The position numbers and the translations under genes were made by a program. 64,000 nucleotides of DNA. Source: JACCZR01 sp963830065 (lineage in GTDB: Bacteria > Actinomycetota > Thermoleophilia > Solirubrobacterales > Thermoleophilaceae). The notes beneath the pieces are model-generated. The model was not told the DNA's origin, did no database searches, and worked only from the letters and a program-made list of their open reading frames with translations. The stretch covers positions 248,001-312,000 of the forward strand of contig CAWHLA010000008.1 of assembly GCA_963830065.1 (NCBI GenBank), read 5' to 3'. Of the stretch, positions 14,432-22,262 are shown in pieces. Position 1 is the first letter of the stretch, and every line of letters begins with the position of its first letter.

Positions 14432-15115
14432 CGGGTCACTCTCGCTCGAGAGCACCTCCTGGGTGGCCGCGATGGTGTCGCCGCGCAGCTGGTACTTGAT
14501 CTGGGCGTAGGCCGCCTGGGGCAGGGCGGCCAGCTCCTCGGCGAGTTCGAGTGCCCGCGGAAGCGGGTCGCCGTCTACGAGCTCGTCGACCAGGCCCAGG
14601 CTGTGTGCCTCAGCGGAGTCGACCAGCCGCGCCCGCAGGACGAGGTCGCGGGCCGCCGGCGGCGTCAGCTCGGCACGGACGACGGCCATGGCCACCGCCG
14701 GGTACGGGATGCCGGCCTTGAGCTCGGTGAGCCCGAGCCGTCCCGGGCCAGTGGTGCCCACCCGGTAGTCGGCGCACAGGGCGAGAATCAGGCCGCCGGC
14801 GATCGCGTGCCCGTTGATGGCAGCCACCACCGGGCGCTCCAGCCCGTACCAGCCGGCGAACAGCCGGTTGATGCCGGTGACCACGTCCCGCTGCTCCTGG
14901 GGGCTCAGCGTGGGCACGACCTTGAGGTCCATCCCGGCCGAGAAGAACTGCTCCCGGCCGGTGAGGACCACCGGCCCCGGCGGCCCCGCTCTCAGCTCCT
15001 CGAGGCACCGGTGGCCCTCGTCGAGCAGCTGCGCGTCGAGGGCGTTGGCAGGCGGCCGGTCGATCCGAACGACGGTGACGCCATCGCGGTGGTCGATGGT
15101 CAGGTGCTCGTACAT
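14369..15115 (-). CDS. Enoyl-CoA hydratase/isomerase family protein (first)
   Basis: A 248-residue crotonase. The oxyanion-hole segments FFSAGMDLK (about 67) and GHAIAGGLILA (about 105) are both clear, and a candidate acidic catalytic residue sits in LTELKAGIP (about 127). Only one of the two usual hydratase glutamates is obvious, so an isomerase or other crotonase reaction is possible. I start at the ATG at 15115 (MYEHLTIDHRDG), since the family begins there; an upstream in-frame start adds 13 atypical residues. Its C-terminal coding region overlaps the P450 3' end. Confidence 0.85.
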   Translation of the reverse strand: MYEHLTIDHRDGVTVVRIDRPPANALDAQLLDEGHRCLEELRAGPPGPVVLTGREQFFSAGMDLKVVPTLSPQEQRDVVTGINRLFAGWYGLERPVVAAINGHAIAGGLILALCADYRVGTTGPGRLGLTELKAGIPYPAVAMAVVRAELTPPAARDLVLRARLVDSAEAHSLGLVDELVDGDPLPRALELAEELAALPQAAYAQIKYQLRGDTIAATQEVLSSESDPLLRGWLGDETRGASASTLGS

Positions 15116-15167
15116 CACGCCGGAGCGTAGGTCGCCGAACGCGACACGCGTCACCCCTCCAAGAAAC

Positions 15168-15185
15168 TCCTCAGCCGGCTGAGGA
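15168..15185. terminator. 18-bp perfect palindrome, terminator-like
   Basis: TCCTCAGC-CG-GCTGAGGA is a perfect palindrome, with further A/T pairing outside a C/C mismatch (AA..TT). It lies about 50 bp downstream of the minus-strand HTH gene. The same core and architecture recur at 41393-41421, so this looks like a repeated terminator-type element. Confidence 0.45.
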
Positions 15186-15235
15186 CTTCGCAGGAGCAGT
15201 GACGCCCGTCGCGCTGCCGTCGCAAGCGGACGAGG

Positions 15236-15412
15236 CTATGGCTTTCGCCGGTCCTTCTTTCGCCGATTCAGAGAGCTGACGGACCGCTCCACCTGATCGG
15301 GATCGAAGCGCCGCTGCCCTCCCGGGGTCCGGGAGCTCTCCAGGTAGCCGCTGTCGGCCCAGCGGCGGACCGTGCCGACCGAGACGCCGAGGCTGTTGGC
15401 CACGTCGGACAC
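15236..15412 (-). CDS. Small MerR/BldC-type helix-turn-helix protein
   Basis: A 58-residue basic protein: SDVANSLGVSVGTVRRWADS is a winged HTH of the MerR/excisionase superfamily, followed by the wing RTPGGQRRF and a Lys/Arg-rich tail ending KKDRRKP. BldC-like regulators and phage excisionases have this plan. The start is uncertain: GTG at 15412 or a CTG at 15424; an in-frame stop lies further upstream. It lies 104 bp outside the tRNA-derived direct repeat at 15517, which makes a recombination directionality factor conceivable, but its position outside the bounded segment argues for caution. Confidence 0.6.
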   Translation of the reverse strand: MSDVANSLGVSVGTVRRWADSGYLESSRTPGGQRRFDPDQVERSVSSLNRRKKDRRKP

Positions 15413-15452
15413 GTTGAGGCCCAGAGGGCGAGGTGAAGAAGACCGGAGGACA

Positions 15453-15468
15453 GTTACCGAAAGTAAAC
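15453..15468. promoter_or_regulatory. Imperfect palindrome upstream of the HTH gene
   Basis: GTTAC-CGAAA-GTAAAC is an imperfect inverted repeat about 40 bp before the HTH start, in an unusually A/T-rich stretch (15440-15510) for this genome. It may be the HTH protein's own site. The rest of the 15417-15743 gap holds the att-like repeat and nothing else I can identify. Confidence 0.25.
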
Positions 15469-15516
15469 GCTTTCACGCCGTTTTTCTTGCTTTTTCGTGC
15501 CAGCGGCGCTGTCAAC

Positions 15517-15562
15517 GCAAGCGGACGACGGGCCTCGAACCCGCGACCTTCGGCTTGGGAAG
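15517..15562. repeat. 46-bp direct repeat, left copy (att-like)
   Basis: Identical over 46 bp to 18003-18048, which is the 3' half of tRNA-Gly from the anticodon loop to the discriminator base plus 3 flanking bases. The sequence beyond 15562 no longer matches the tRNA, so this copy is not a gene. Duplication of a tRNA 3' half is the classic footprint of integrase-mediated insertion. Confidence 0.85.
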
Positions 15563-18002
15563 GCCTTGGACAACCGCTCTGTAGAGCCGATCGAGGGCCC
15601 CGTGTGACCGGAATGAGACCACGACTGAGCGCCACCTCGCGACGCCTTGTTCAAGGAATCTGCAGCGCTATCGAGCCATCCACCTGATTTCCGTAGCAAA
15701 TGGATGCCGCCTTTTTCCCGAGATTAAGGGCGCGGGCCGGAGATCAGAACGGTCTCGGTATGCGCGTGAAAGTGATCTTCCAGCTATAGCCCTTGTTGCC
15801 CGTGATTCTGTCGTTCTCCTCCGGGCCGCATGCTCCCCCGTTGTTGGACCCCGCCGCCGAGCAGAATTGCGTGGCGCTGTTCGAGCGAGATCCGGTCACC
15901 ACGACAACCGGCTTCGAGGGGTCGTTCAGCTGGTCCATGGGCAGCGCGATCGAGAGGTCCCTTACCGCGATAAAGGGATGAACGTCGTCCTCGATGAGGT
16001 TGCCCTGCGCATCGATGCGACTCCCGGGCCAGGTGATCGGGCAGTCGTCGAAGAGCTTGTCGAAGGGGTCGGGCCCGGCGACGAAGACCCTGGCCCGCCC
16101 GGCGCCTGCGTCCGATAGCTCGGCCGACCCGTCTACCTGCTTGGTCCCGCATCCGCTCGTGGGGTTGCTGAAGGAGCCCGAACAGGCCGGGCCGGTGCGT
16201 GTCCCGTCGAAGTTTCCGCCCTGGTTGAAGGTGCCGGCCACGTCCATGTCGTCGTTGCTGGAGACGGTGTCCCCGGAGACGACGACGACCTGGTCCGAGC
16301 CGGGCTTGGCCTTCACCGAGGCGGACCTGCTGCCGCTGCCCGAGGCGGAGGTGCGACACTCGGCCTGGGTGCCAGGGCTCACCAGGCTCTCGTAGGTGTG
16401 GTTCCAGCCGAAGTTGTCGCTGGTCTCGAAGGTGACCCGGAAGTACTGGTCGGGCACCTCCTCGACCACGGGCACGGAGGCCACGGCCCGGCCCAGCGGC
16501 GAGACGCCCTCCACCTCCACCGCTCCCAGCGTGGTGCGGCCGGCGCGGATTTCGGCGGAGCGCAGCCGGTCGGGGGCGCGCGAGCGGCTTCCGCTCTTGC
16601 TCACCTTGCCCTTGACCGGAGCCCCCTTGACCGACTTCGTCTTGGTTGGCGAGACGCCGACTTTGCCCTTGGGGGTGAGTTTCACGTTCCAGTCGTGCTT
16701 CTTCTCGGCGCCCGGCTTGGGCAGATTCTTTATCGAGGCCTCGAGCACGTCGAGCGTCGGCAATGACACGGTGCCCGGCTCGATGTCGATCTCGTTGCAT
16801 TGGGCAGCGAGGTAGAAGTGATCCTCGGCCTGCTTGAGGTACTTCTCGGCGCTGGCCCTCGCGAGCTGGATCGACTCGTAGACCAGCTGGGCGTGTGCGG
16901 GTTGGTCGGCCTTCTCGACCCCGCCCTCGAAAGCGGTCGAGAGCGAACTGGAGCTGAGCGGCTTGCCGAACTCGGCATCGGTGGCGCCGTCCGCTCCCGG
17001 GTCGCCCTTGCGATCGAGCACGTACTGGATGTGGTAGCCCGGCAGCAGCCTTCCGTTGGAGCCCACGCGCGCCTCCACGCGGAAGCGGACGATCGCCACC
17101 TCCTGGCGGATCCTCAGGAACCCCCAAGTCTCCCGGCTGACTGACACAGAGCCCTCACCGCTGACCACGCCCCGGTCGTCGGGGCAGGCCTTGCCCCCGA
17201 TCTCCCCCTTGACCTCGACCTCGTGACCGCCGCTAGCCGCCGCGCCGGCTCGGGCCGACCGCCGCGTGCCGATACGGGCCCTGATCCGCGTTCGCTCGAC
17301 CTGCCCCTCGTTCAGCGTGCCGCGTACCCGGCGGCTGACCCGCGCCGTCCGGAGGCGAAAGCCGCGAGGGGCCCGCAGCCTCAAGCGCTTCTGCCCCGTC
17401 GAGGGCCGGTCACCGAGCTCGACGAGGGTGTCATCCGCGCGCTGGGCCTTCTTGAGGACCGAGAGCTCGAAGCGGGCAAGCCTGCGCCGAGTCCCGCGCC
17501 GGAGGCGCTTGGCCCTCCCACGGCGCCAGAGCCGCGTGTTCGCGGTCGCCTTCAGGAACCTCTGCTCGCCGCGGTCCTCGCTGACCGGCCGACCGATTCG
17601 GACGCAGCGGAACGCGTCCCGTCCGCGGCGACGGAAGACCACCTTGATCGCCCGCCGCCCGCAGCGGCGGCGCGCCTGCTCGGCGCCAGTCTCGTCCCGG
17701 GCAACGTCGGCGCCCGGGTTCGTGGGCGGTGACGGGGCAGCGGGCGCCGATGCCGCGACGGCGACCGGAGCCATTAGCAGCGTGAGAGCCGGTGCGATGG
17801 CGCGCCTCCCCATCGGCGCCATGATGCAACCGATTTGGGTAGCTCGCAAGTCAGGCCGGTCACCCGCCGGTCGCCCGGGTGCCATCACGACACGTCCGTC
17901 CGGTGTTGCCCGTGCACCCAAAGCCTGTCCCCGTCAGGCCAGCGAGAAGCCCGCAAGCCCGCTCGGGTACGGCAAGGCCGTGCGAGCGACAGCGGAACCC
18001 GA
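15563..18002. mobile_element. Putative tRNA-Gly mini-island or integrative element remnant
   Basis: The 2.44-kb segment between the two 46-bp repeats holds a single gene, for a secreted protein. There is no integrase, relaxase or phage gene inside, so it cannot move by itself as seen. It may be the residue of a larger element after deletion, or a passive cassette mobilised by an integrase encoded elsewhere. The span 15563-15743 contains no gene that I can see. Boundaries are direct observation; mobility is inference. Confidence 0.6.
15744..17822 (-). CDS. Large secreted protein of unknown function (island cargo)
   Basis: A 692-residue protein from the ATG at 17822, or 689 residues from the ATG at 17813. 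A signal peptide (about 4-24, ending ASA) leads into a very basic region (about 45-215, many RRR and RGR runs) with repeated beta-like segments. A helical stretch at about 320-360 is followed by a Lys/Ser-rich linker (about 405-440). A C-terminal beta-rich part contains several cysteines and GNFDGTRTGPACSGSFSNP. I recognise no enzyme motif or anchor. It is the only gene between the tRNA-derived repeats. A surface-exposed or extracellular role is inferred from the export signal. Confidence 0.72.
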   Translation of the reverse strand: MAPMGRRAIAPALTLLMAPVAVAASAPAAPSPPTNPGADVARDETGAEQARRRCGRRAIKVVFRRRGRDAFRCVRIGRPVSEDRGEQRFLKATANTRLWRRGRAKRLRRGTRRRLARFELSVLKKAQRADDTLVELGDRPSTGQKRLRLRAPRGFRLRTARVSRRVRGTLNEGQVERTRIRARIGTRRSARAGAAASGGHEVEVKGEIGGKACPDDRGVVSGEGSVSVSRETWGFLRIRQEVAIVRFRVEARVGSNGRLLPGYHIQYVLDRKGDPGADGATDAEFGKPLSSSSLSTAFEGGVEKADQPAHAQLVYESIQLARASAEKYLKQAEDHFYLAAQCNEIDIEPGTVSLPTLDVLEASIKNLPKPGAEKKHDWNVKLTPKGKVGVSPTKTKSVKGAPVKGKVSKSGSRSRAPDRLRSAEIRAGRTTLGAVEVEGVSPLGRAVASVPVVEEVPDQYFRVTFETSDNFGWNHTYESLVSPGTQAECRTSASGSGSRSASVKAKPGSDQVVVVSGDTVSSNDDMDVAGTFNQGGNFDGTRTGPACSGSFSNPTSGCGTKQVDGSAELSDAGAGRARVFVAGPDPFDKLFDDCPITWPGSRIDAQGNLIEDDVHPFIAVRDLSIALPMDQLNDPSKPVVVVTGSRSNSATQFCSAAGSNNGGACGPEENDRITGNKGYSWKITFTRIPRPF

Positions 18003-18048
18003 GCAAGCGGACGACGGGCCTCGAACCCGCGACCTTCGGCTTGGGAAG
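18003..18048. repeat. 46-bp direct repeat, right copy (within tRNA-Gly)
   Basis: The right-hand copy covers the tRNA-Gly anticodon loop, variable region, T arm, acceptor 3' strand and discriminator. The tRNA stays intact because the repeat regenerates its 3' half. The first mismatch with the left copy is at 18049. Confidence 0.85.
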
Positions 18049-18078
18049 CCGACGCTCTACCAACTGAGCTACGTCCGC
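18006..18078 (-). tRNA. tRNA-Gly (anticodon CCC)
   Basis: A 73-nt cloverleaf: acceptor GCGGACG/CGTCCGC (7 perfect pairs), D stem GCTC/GAGC, anticodon stem TCGGC/GCCGA with loop TTCCCAA, T arm GCGGG-TTCGAGG-CCCGT. The discriminator is U, as usual for bacterial glycine tRNA. No CCA is encoded. Its 3' half is duplicated at 15517-15562. Confidence 0.95.
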
Positions 18079-18090
18079 GAAGGGACGCCG

Positions 18091-18096
18091 AGTCTA
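18091..18096 (-). promoter_or_regulatory. Candidate -10 element of the tRNA-Gly promoter
   Basis: On the minus strand the hexamer reads TAGACT and ends 12 nt before the mature tRNA 5' end. No convincing -35 is seen at standard spacing. It lies in the short gap before the divergent tlpA-like gene. Confidence 0.35.
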
Positions 18097-18110
18097 CCCT
18101 CAGGAGTGCG

Positions 18111-18662
18111 GTGAAACGGCTCCTGGCGCCCCTCCCGATCGCCCTCCTGGTGGGGCTGTTCGCGCTCTTCGCGCTGCTGGTCTACGGGCTCGTGGCGGGC
18201 GGCGCCGAGCGGCGCGCCGGGGAGTCCTCGCAGCTCTCGAAGGGCAGCTCGACCCCCGCCCTCGAGCTGCCGAAGCTGGCCGGAAGCGGCCGCGGCTCGC
18301 TGGCCGACTACAAGGGCAAGGTGGTGGTCCTCAACTTCTGGGCCTCGTGGTGTGAGCCGTGCCGCGACGAGTCGCCGCTGCTCCAGCGCTGGCACGAGCG
18401 GATCGAAAGGGGCGGGGGCGCCGTGGTGGGCGTCAACGTTCTGGACGTGAGCGACGACGCCAAGTCCTTCGCCGCCAAGTACGGCCTACGCTACCCCCTC
18501 CTCCGTGACGGCGACGGGCGCACGCTCAAGGACTTCGAGGTGGCCGGGCAGCCGTGGACCTTCGTGATCGGCCGCGACGGCCGCATCGCCGCGGTGCGCC
18601 GCGGCCCGGTGGACGAGGCGTTCATGCGCAAAGAGGTGCTCCCGTTGGTCCAGCAGACGTGA
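18111..18662 (+). CDS. TlpA/ResA/CcmG-like thiol-disulfide oxidoreductase
   Basis: A 183-residue membrane-anchored thioredoxin-fold protein. It has one N-terminal helix (about 7-27), a linker, then the redox domain with active site WASWCEPCRDE near residue 80 and the cis-Pro segment VAGQPWTFVIG near residue 145. It should reduce apocytochrome cysteines outside the membrane using electrons from CcdA. The GTG at 18111 has AGGAG four bases upstream. Its stop shares GTGA with ccmH, and ccdA follows, so tlpA-ccmH-ccdA is one cytochrome c maturation transcript. Confidence 0.9.
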   Translation: MKRLLAPLPIALLVGLFALFALLVYGLVAGGAERRAGESSQLSKGSSTPALELPKLAGSGRGSLADYKGKVVVLNFWASWCEPCRDESPLLQRWHERIERGGGAVVGVNVLDVSDDAKSFAAKYGLRYPLLRDGDGRTLKDFEVAGQPWTFVIGRDGRIAAVRRGPVDEAFMRKEVLPLVQQT

Positions 18663-19111
18663 TTCGGCGCTCCCTCGCGGCCGCGCTCGCGGCGATCCTG
18701 CTGCTGCCAGCCGCCGCCCTGGCCGCCGACTGCCCCCAGACCAGCGTTGGCGACCTCGAGGACGAGGTGCAGTGCCTGGAGTGCGGCGTCCCGCTGCAGC
18801 TGGCGACCGAGTCGCCGCAGGCCAACCGCCAGCGGGCGCTGATCGGCCGCCTGGTGGAGTCGTGCGCGTCGAAGGATCAGATCAAGCAGCGCCTGGTGGC
18901 CGAGTTCGGCCCGCGGGTGCTGACCACCCCAGATGACGAGGGCTTCGACCTCGCCGCCTGGGTCGTCCCCGTGGCGGCGCTCCTGCTCGGCGGGCTGGCC
19001 ATCGGCTTCACAGCGCTCCGCTGGCGGCGGAGCAAGCGGCCCGGTGCCGAGCCCAGGGCCGCCGCCTCCGACAGCCGCCTCGACGCCGACATCGAGCGCT
19101 ACGACCTCTAG
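18659..19111 (+). CDS. ccmH: Cytochrome c maturation protein CcmH
   Basis: A 150-residue protein with a signal peptide (about 1-21, ending ALAA), a helical domain carrying the redox pair in VQCLECG near residue 38, and a C-terminal membrane helix (about 97-118) with a short cytoplasmic tail. This is the single-TM CcmH/NrfF type that presents apocytochrome thiols for haem attachment; the classical motif is LRCxxCQ. The GTG start lies in the stop of the upstream thioredoxin gene and the stop abuts ccdA, indicating tight coupling. Confidence 0.88.
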   Translation: MIRRSLAAALAAILLLPAAALAADCPQTSVGDLEDEVQCLECGVPLQLATESPQANRQRALIGRLVESCASKDQIKQRLVAEFGPRVLTTPDDEGFDLAAWVVPVAALLLGGLAIGFTALRWRRSKRPGAEPRAAASDSRLDADIERYDL

Positions 19112-19855
19112 GTGGACGGCGGGGTCGACACCACCGTGATAGCGGCCTTCGCGGTCGGCTTCATCTCGTTCGTCTCGCCCTGCGTGCTGCCGCTGGTGCC
19201 CGGCTACCTGTCGACGATCTCGGGCGTCTCGTTCGCCGACCTGCAGGAGGGCAAGGGGCGGATGAAGGTGCTCGGCCCCGCGCTGCTGTTCTGCCTGGCC
19301 TTCTCGGTGATGTTCGTGGCGCTGGGCATGACCGCGACCGGCTTCGGCGACCTGCTCCAGGACCACCGCACCCTGCTGCGCAAGATCTCCGGTGTGGTGA
19401 TCACGCTGCTCGGCCTGCTGTTCATCGGCACGCTGTTCCTGCCCAAGCTGAACCGGGAATGGCGCCCGCAGGCGCTGCTGGGCAGGGCCTCGACCGGCGG
19501 CCCGATCGTGGCCGGCCTGGCCTTCGCAGTTGCCTGGCTGCCCTGCACGGGACCCACGCTGGGCGCGATCCTCACCGCCGCGGGCACCGAGCAGACCGTG
19601 GGCGAGGGTGGCGTGCTGCTGGCCTTCTACGCCCTGGGCCTGGCCGTGCCCTTCCTTCTCTGCGCCGTGGCCTTCTCGTCGGTCTCGGGCTTCTTCCGCT
19701 TCTTCCGCGACCACTACACGGCGATCACGGTGCTCTCCGGCGTGGTGCTGGTGGTGATGGGAGTGATGCTCTTCACCAACGAGCTGACCCGCCTGAACTC
19801 CGAGGCGCTGGCCCTGATGGACCGCCTGGGGATCAACTTCTTCGGCGAGATCTAG
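19112..19855 (+). CDS. ccdA: Cytochrome c biogenesis protein CcdA
   Basis: A 247-residue, six-helix membrane protein that moves reducing equivalents from cytoplasmic thioredoxin to extracytoplasmic thiol proteins. The paired cysteines sit in FVSPCVLPLVPGY (about 26) and AWLPCTGPTLGA (about 147), the two hallmark repeats of the CcdA/DsbD membrane domain. It starts at GTG immediately after the ccmH stop. The next gene (argS) is convergent, 13 bp away, with no obvious hairpin in between. Confidence 0.93.
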   Translation: MDGGVDTTVIAAFAVGFISFVSPCVLPLVPGYLSTISGVSFADLQEGKGRMKVLGPALLFCLAFSVMFVALGMTATGFGDLLQDHRTLLRKISGVVITLLGLLFIGTLFLPKLNREWRPQALLGRASTGGPIVAGLAFAVAWLPCTGPTLGAILTAAGTEQTVGEGGVLLAFYALGLAVPFLLCAVAFSSVSGFFRFFRDHYTAITVLSGVVLVVMGVMLFTNELTRLNSEALALMDRLGINFFGEI

Positions 19856-19868
19856 CGGCCCCGCCGGG

Positions 19869-21463
19869 CTACATCTCCTCCGGCGCCTCGACCCCCAGCA
19901 GGTCCAGGCACCGCGCCAGCACGGCCTTGGTTTGCACGCACAGCGCCAGCCGGGCGCGCTCGTTGGGGTTGTCCAGCACCTTGCAGTCGCGGTAGAAGGC
20001 CGAGAAGTCCTGGGCCGTCTCGTGCGCGAAGGCGGTCAGCCGATGCGGTGAGCGGCGGGCCGCCGCCTCGTCGATCTCGGCGGGCAGCTCGAGCAGCCGC
20101 TTGGTAACCAGCTTGGTGGACGGGTGCAGCGGGTCGCCGGCCTCCGCCGCCGCCGCCGCGGAGACCTTTTCCTTCCCCGCCCTCCGCAGAATGCTCGCGA
20201 TCCGCGCGTGGGCGTACTGGACGTAGTACACCGGGTTGTCCTGGGATTGCGACCGGGCCAGGTCGAGGTCCAGGTCGAGCGTGGTCTCGTGGCTTCGCTG
20301 CAACAGGAACCAGCGCGCGGCGTCGACCCCGATGTCGTCGAGCAGGTCGTCGAGCGTCACGAACTCGCCCTCGCGCTTGCTCATCTGCACGCGCTCGCCG
20401 CCCTCGATCAGGTTGACGAGCTGCATGATCAGGTACTCGAGCCGGCCGGGCTCGCCACCGACGGCCTGCCAGGCGGCAAGCATGCGGTCGACGTATCCGT
20501 GGTGGTCGGCCCCGAGCACGTCGATCACCCGGTCGTAGCCGCGCTCGAGCTTGTCCTGGTGGTAGGCGATGTCCGCGGCGTAGTAGGTCAGCTCGCCGCT
20601 CGAGCGCATCAGAACCCGGTCCTTGTCGTCGCCCAGAGCGGTGCTGCGCAGCCACACCGCCCCCTCGTGCGAGTAGACGTGCTCGCGCTCCTCGAGCAGG
20701 TCGAGCTCTCGCTCGATCGCCCCGCCCTCGTGCAGTGAGCGCTCGGAGAAGAAGCGGTCCATGTGGACGCGGAAGCGCTCGAGCGTCCCCGCGACCTGCT
20801 CCATCATCGCTTCGACCCCCGGCCCCGAGAGATCCTCGGCCCCGGTGTCGAGGCGCTCGGCCAGCTCGGTCACGTACGACCCCTGGTAGCCGCCCTCGGG
20901 CGGCTCCTCGCCCTGGGCGCGTGCGCGGATCGACTCCCCGAACAGCCGTACCTGGCTGCCGTGGTCGTTGACGTAGTACTCGCGCTCGACCGAGTGGCCG
21001 GCGAAATCCAGGATGCGGCACAGCGCATCGCCGTAGGCGGCGTGACGCCCGGCCGCCACCGTGATCGGGCCGGTCGGGTTCGCGCTGACGAACTCCACCA
21101 GCTGGCGCTCGGGCTCGGCGGGGCTGCCCGCCCCCCACTCCGCGCCGGCGTCAGGGCGGTGGCGAGCGAGTCGAGGTACCACCGGTCGGCCATGAAGAGG
21201 TTCACGAAGCCCGGGCCGGCCGCCTCGGCCTTGTCGAGCGCCTCCCCCAGCTCCTGGCTCAGCTCGTCCGCGACCCGGCCGGCGATGTCACGCGGGGGCT
21301 CGCCCAGCATCGGCGCGAGCAGCATCGCCGCGTTGGTGGAGTAGTCGCCCATCTCCGGGCGGGGCGGGCGCTCCAGCGTGGGCGCCTCGGCCAGATCGGA
21401 GCCGCGCACGCGGACGGCGGCGGCCTCCACGGCGGCCGAGAGCTCGGAGATCGGGTCGGGCAC
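19869..21463 (-). CDS. argS: Arginyl-tRNA synthetase, reading frame interrupted
   Basis: Two overlapping frames together make one ArgS. The N-terminal Add1-type domain runs from GTG 21463 (VPDPISELSAAVE) to about 21157, and the catalytic core and anticodon domain (VEFVSANPTGP to ARCLDLLGVEAPEEM) run from about 21155 to 19869. Restoring one C in the CCC run at 21154-21156 joins them into 531 residues, a normal length. An essential gene broken by one base in a homopolymer suggests a sequence error. The KMSK loop reads QMSKREGEF. The segment aligned to the HIGH motif reads TVAA (GPITVAAGRHAAYGD), which is unusual. Downstream of rlmH with an 8-bp gap. Confidence 0.83.
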
Positions 21464-21471
21464 GACCCCAA

Positions 21472-21879
21472 TCAATAGTGATACGGCTCGCCGGCGAGGA
21501 TCTTGTGCCCCCGCAGCAGCTGCTCGAGCAGGACCACGCGCGCGAGTTGATGGGGCAGCGTCATGGGGCCGAAGGACAGCCGCTGGTCCACCCGCTCGAG
21601 GTCGAGCCCCCGGGGCCCGCCGATCACGAAGCACAGCTCGCGCCCCTCCATCCGCCGCTCCTCGAGGAACCGCGAGAAGGCCACCGAGTCCATCGTCCGC
21701 CCGCCGGTGTCGAGCAGGCACACGTACGCGCGCTCGGGCACCCGCTTGACCGCCTGCTCGCCCTCGCGGACCTCGATCACCTCGACGCGCGCCAGCCCCG
21801 CCAGGAGGCGCTGATAGTGCTGCACATCGTCCACGTAGGGCGGGCGCAGGCGACCAACGGCGAGCACAACAATTCTCAT
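21472..21879 (-). CDS. rlmH: 23S rRNA pseudouridine-1915 N3-methyltransferase RlmH
   Basis: A 135-residue SPOUT-class methyltransferase. The SAM-binding knot is visible as CFVIGGPRGLD near residue 79 and the C-terminal family signature as FGPMTLPHQLARVVLLEQL followed by the YHY end. It acts on helix 69 of the 50S subunit. I start at the ATG at 21879 (MRIVVLAVGRLR), the canonical family N-terminus; the in-frame upstream extension is not conserved. Divergent from the DUF3467 gene by 25 bp and probably co-transcribed with argS. Confidence 0.92.
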   Translation of the reverse strand: MRIVVLAVGRLRPPYVDDVQHYQRLLAGLARVEVIEVREGEQAVKRVPERAYVCLLDTGGRTMDSVAFSRFLEERRMEGRELCFVIGGPRGLDLERVDQRLSFGPMTLPHQLARVVLLEQLLRGHKILAGEPYHY

Positions 21880-21904
21880 CGGGTCAATCCGCGATACTAG
21901 GTCG

Positions 21905-22243
21905 ATGCCCGAGGAAGACGCCGAGCGCCAGCTCTCCATCCACGCAGATCCCGAGACAATGGCGGGGGTCTACGCGAACTTCGCCAACGTCAGCCACTCC
22001 GACTACGAGTTCTCGCTGACCTTCATCCGCCTCGACCATGAGGTGGAGGAGGGCGAGGTCCCAGGGGTGGTGGTCTCCCGCGTGAACCTCGCGCCGCGCT
22101 TCATGCGCGAGCTGATCGACGCGATGGAGGACAACTTCTCCAAGTGGAAGACCCGCGAAGGGATCCGCGACCTGCCCGAGCTGGACAGCCAGCGCGACCC
22201 GGGTGCGCCCGGGCCGGGCGGCGGCAGCTCCACCGAGACCTAG
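21905..22243 (+). CDS. DUF3467 family protein
   Basis: A 112-residue soluble protein. VYANFANVSHSDYEFSLTF near residue 22 and the later VVVSRVNLAPRFMRELIDAM are the two conserved blocks of DUF3467, a small protein of unknown role found in many bacteria. The last 25 residues are Gly/Pro-rich and probably disordered. It is a single-gene unit between rlmH and a convergent kinase remnant. Confidence 0.82.
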   Translation: MPEEDAERQLSIHADPETMAGVYANFANVSHSDYEFSLTFIRLDHEVEEGEVPGVVVSRVNLAPRFMRELIDAMEDNFSKWKTREGIRDLPELDSQRDPGAPGPGGGSSTET

Positions 22244-22262
22244 CCCCTTCTCGCCGGCCCCG

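Noticed and set aside
15517..15562. Second tRNA-Gly gene
   Set aside because: Only the 3' half matches; the 5' half cannot form a D arm or acceptor pair, so it is an att-like repeat.
21140..21170. Programmed frameshift in argS
   Set aside because: No slippery heptamer or downstream pseudoknot evident, and two similar indels occur nearby, so an error is more economical.
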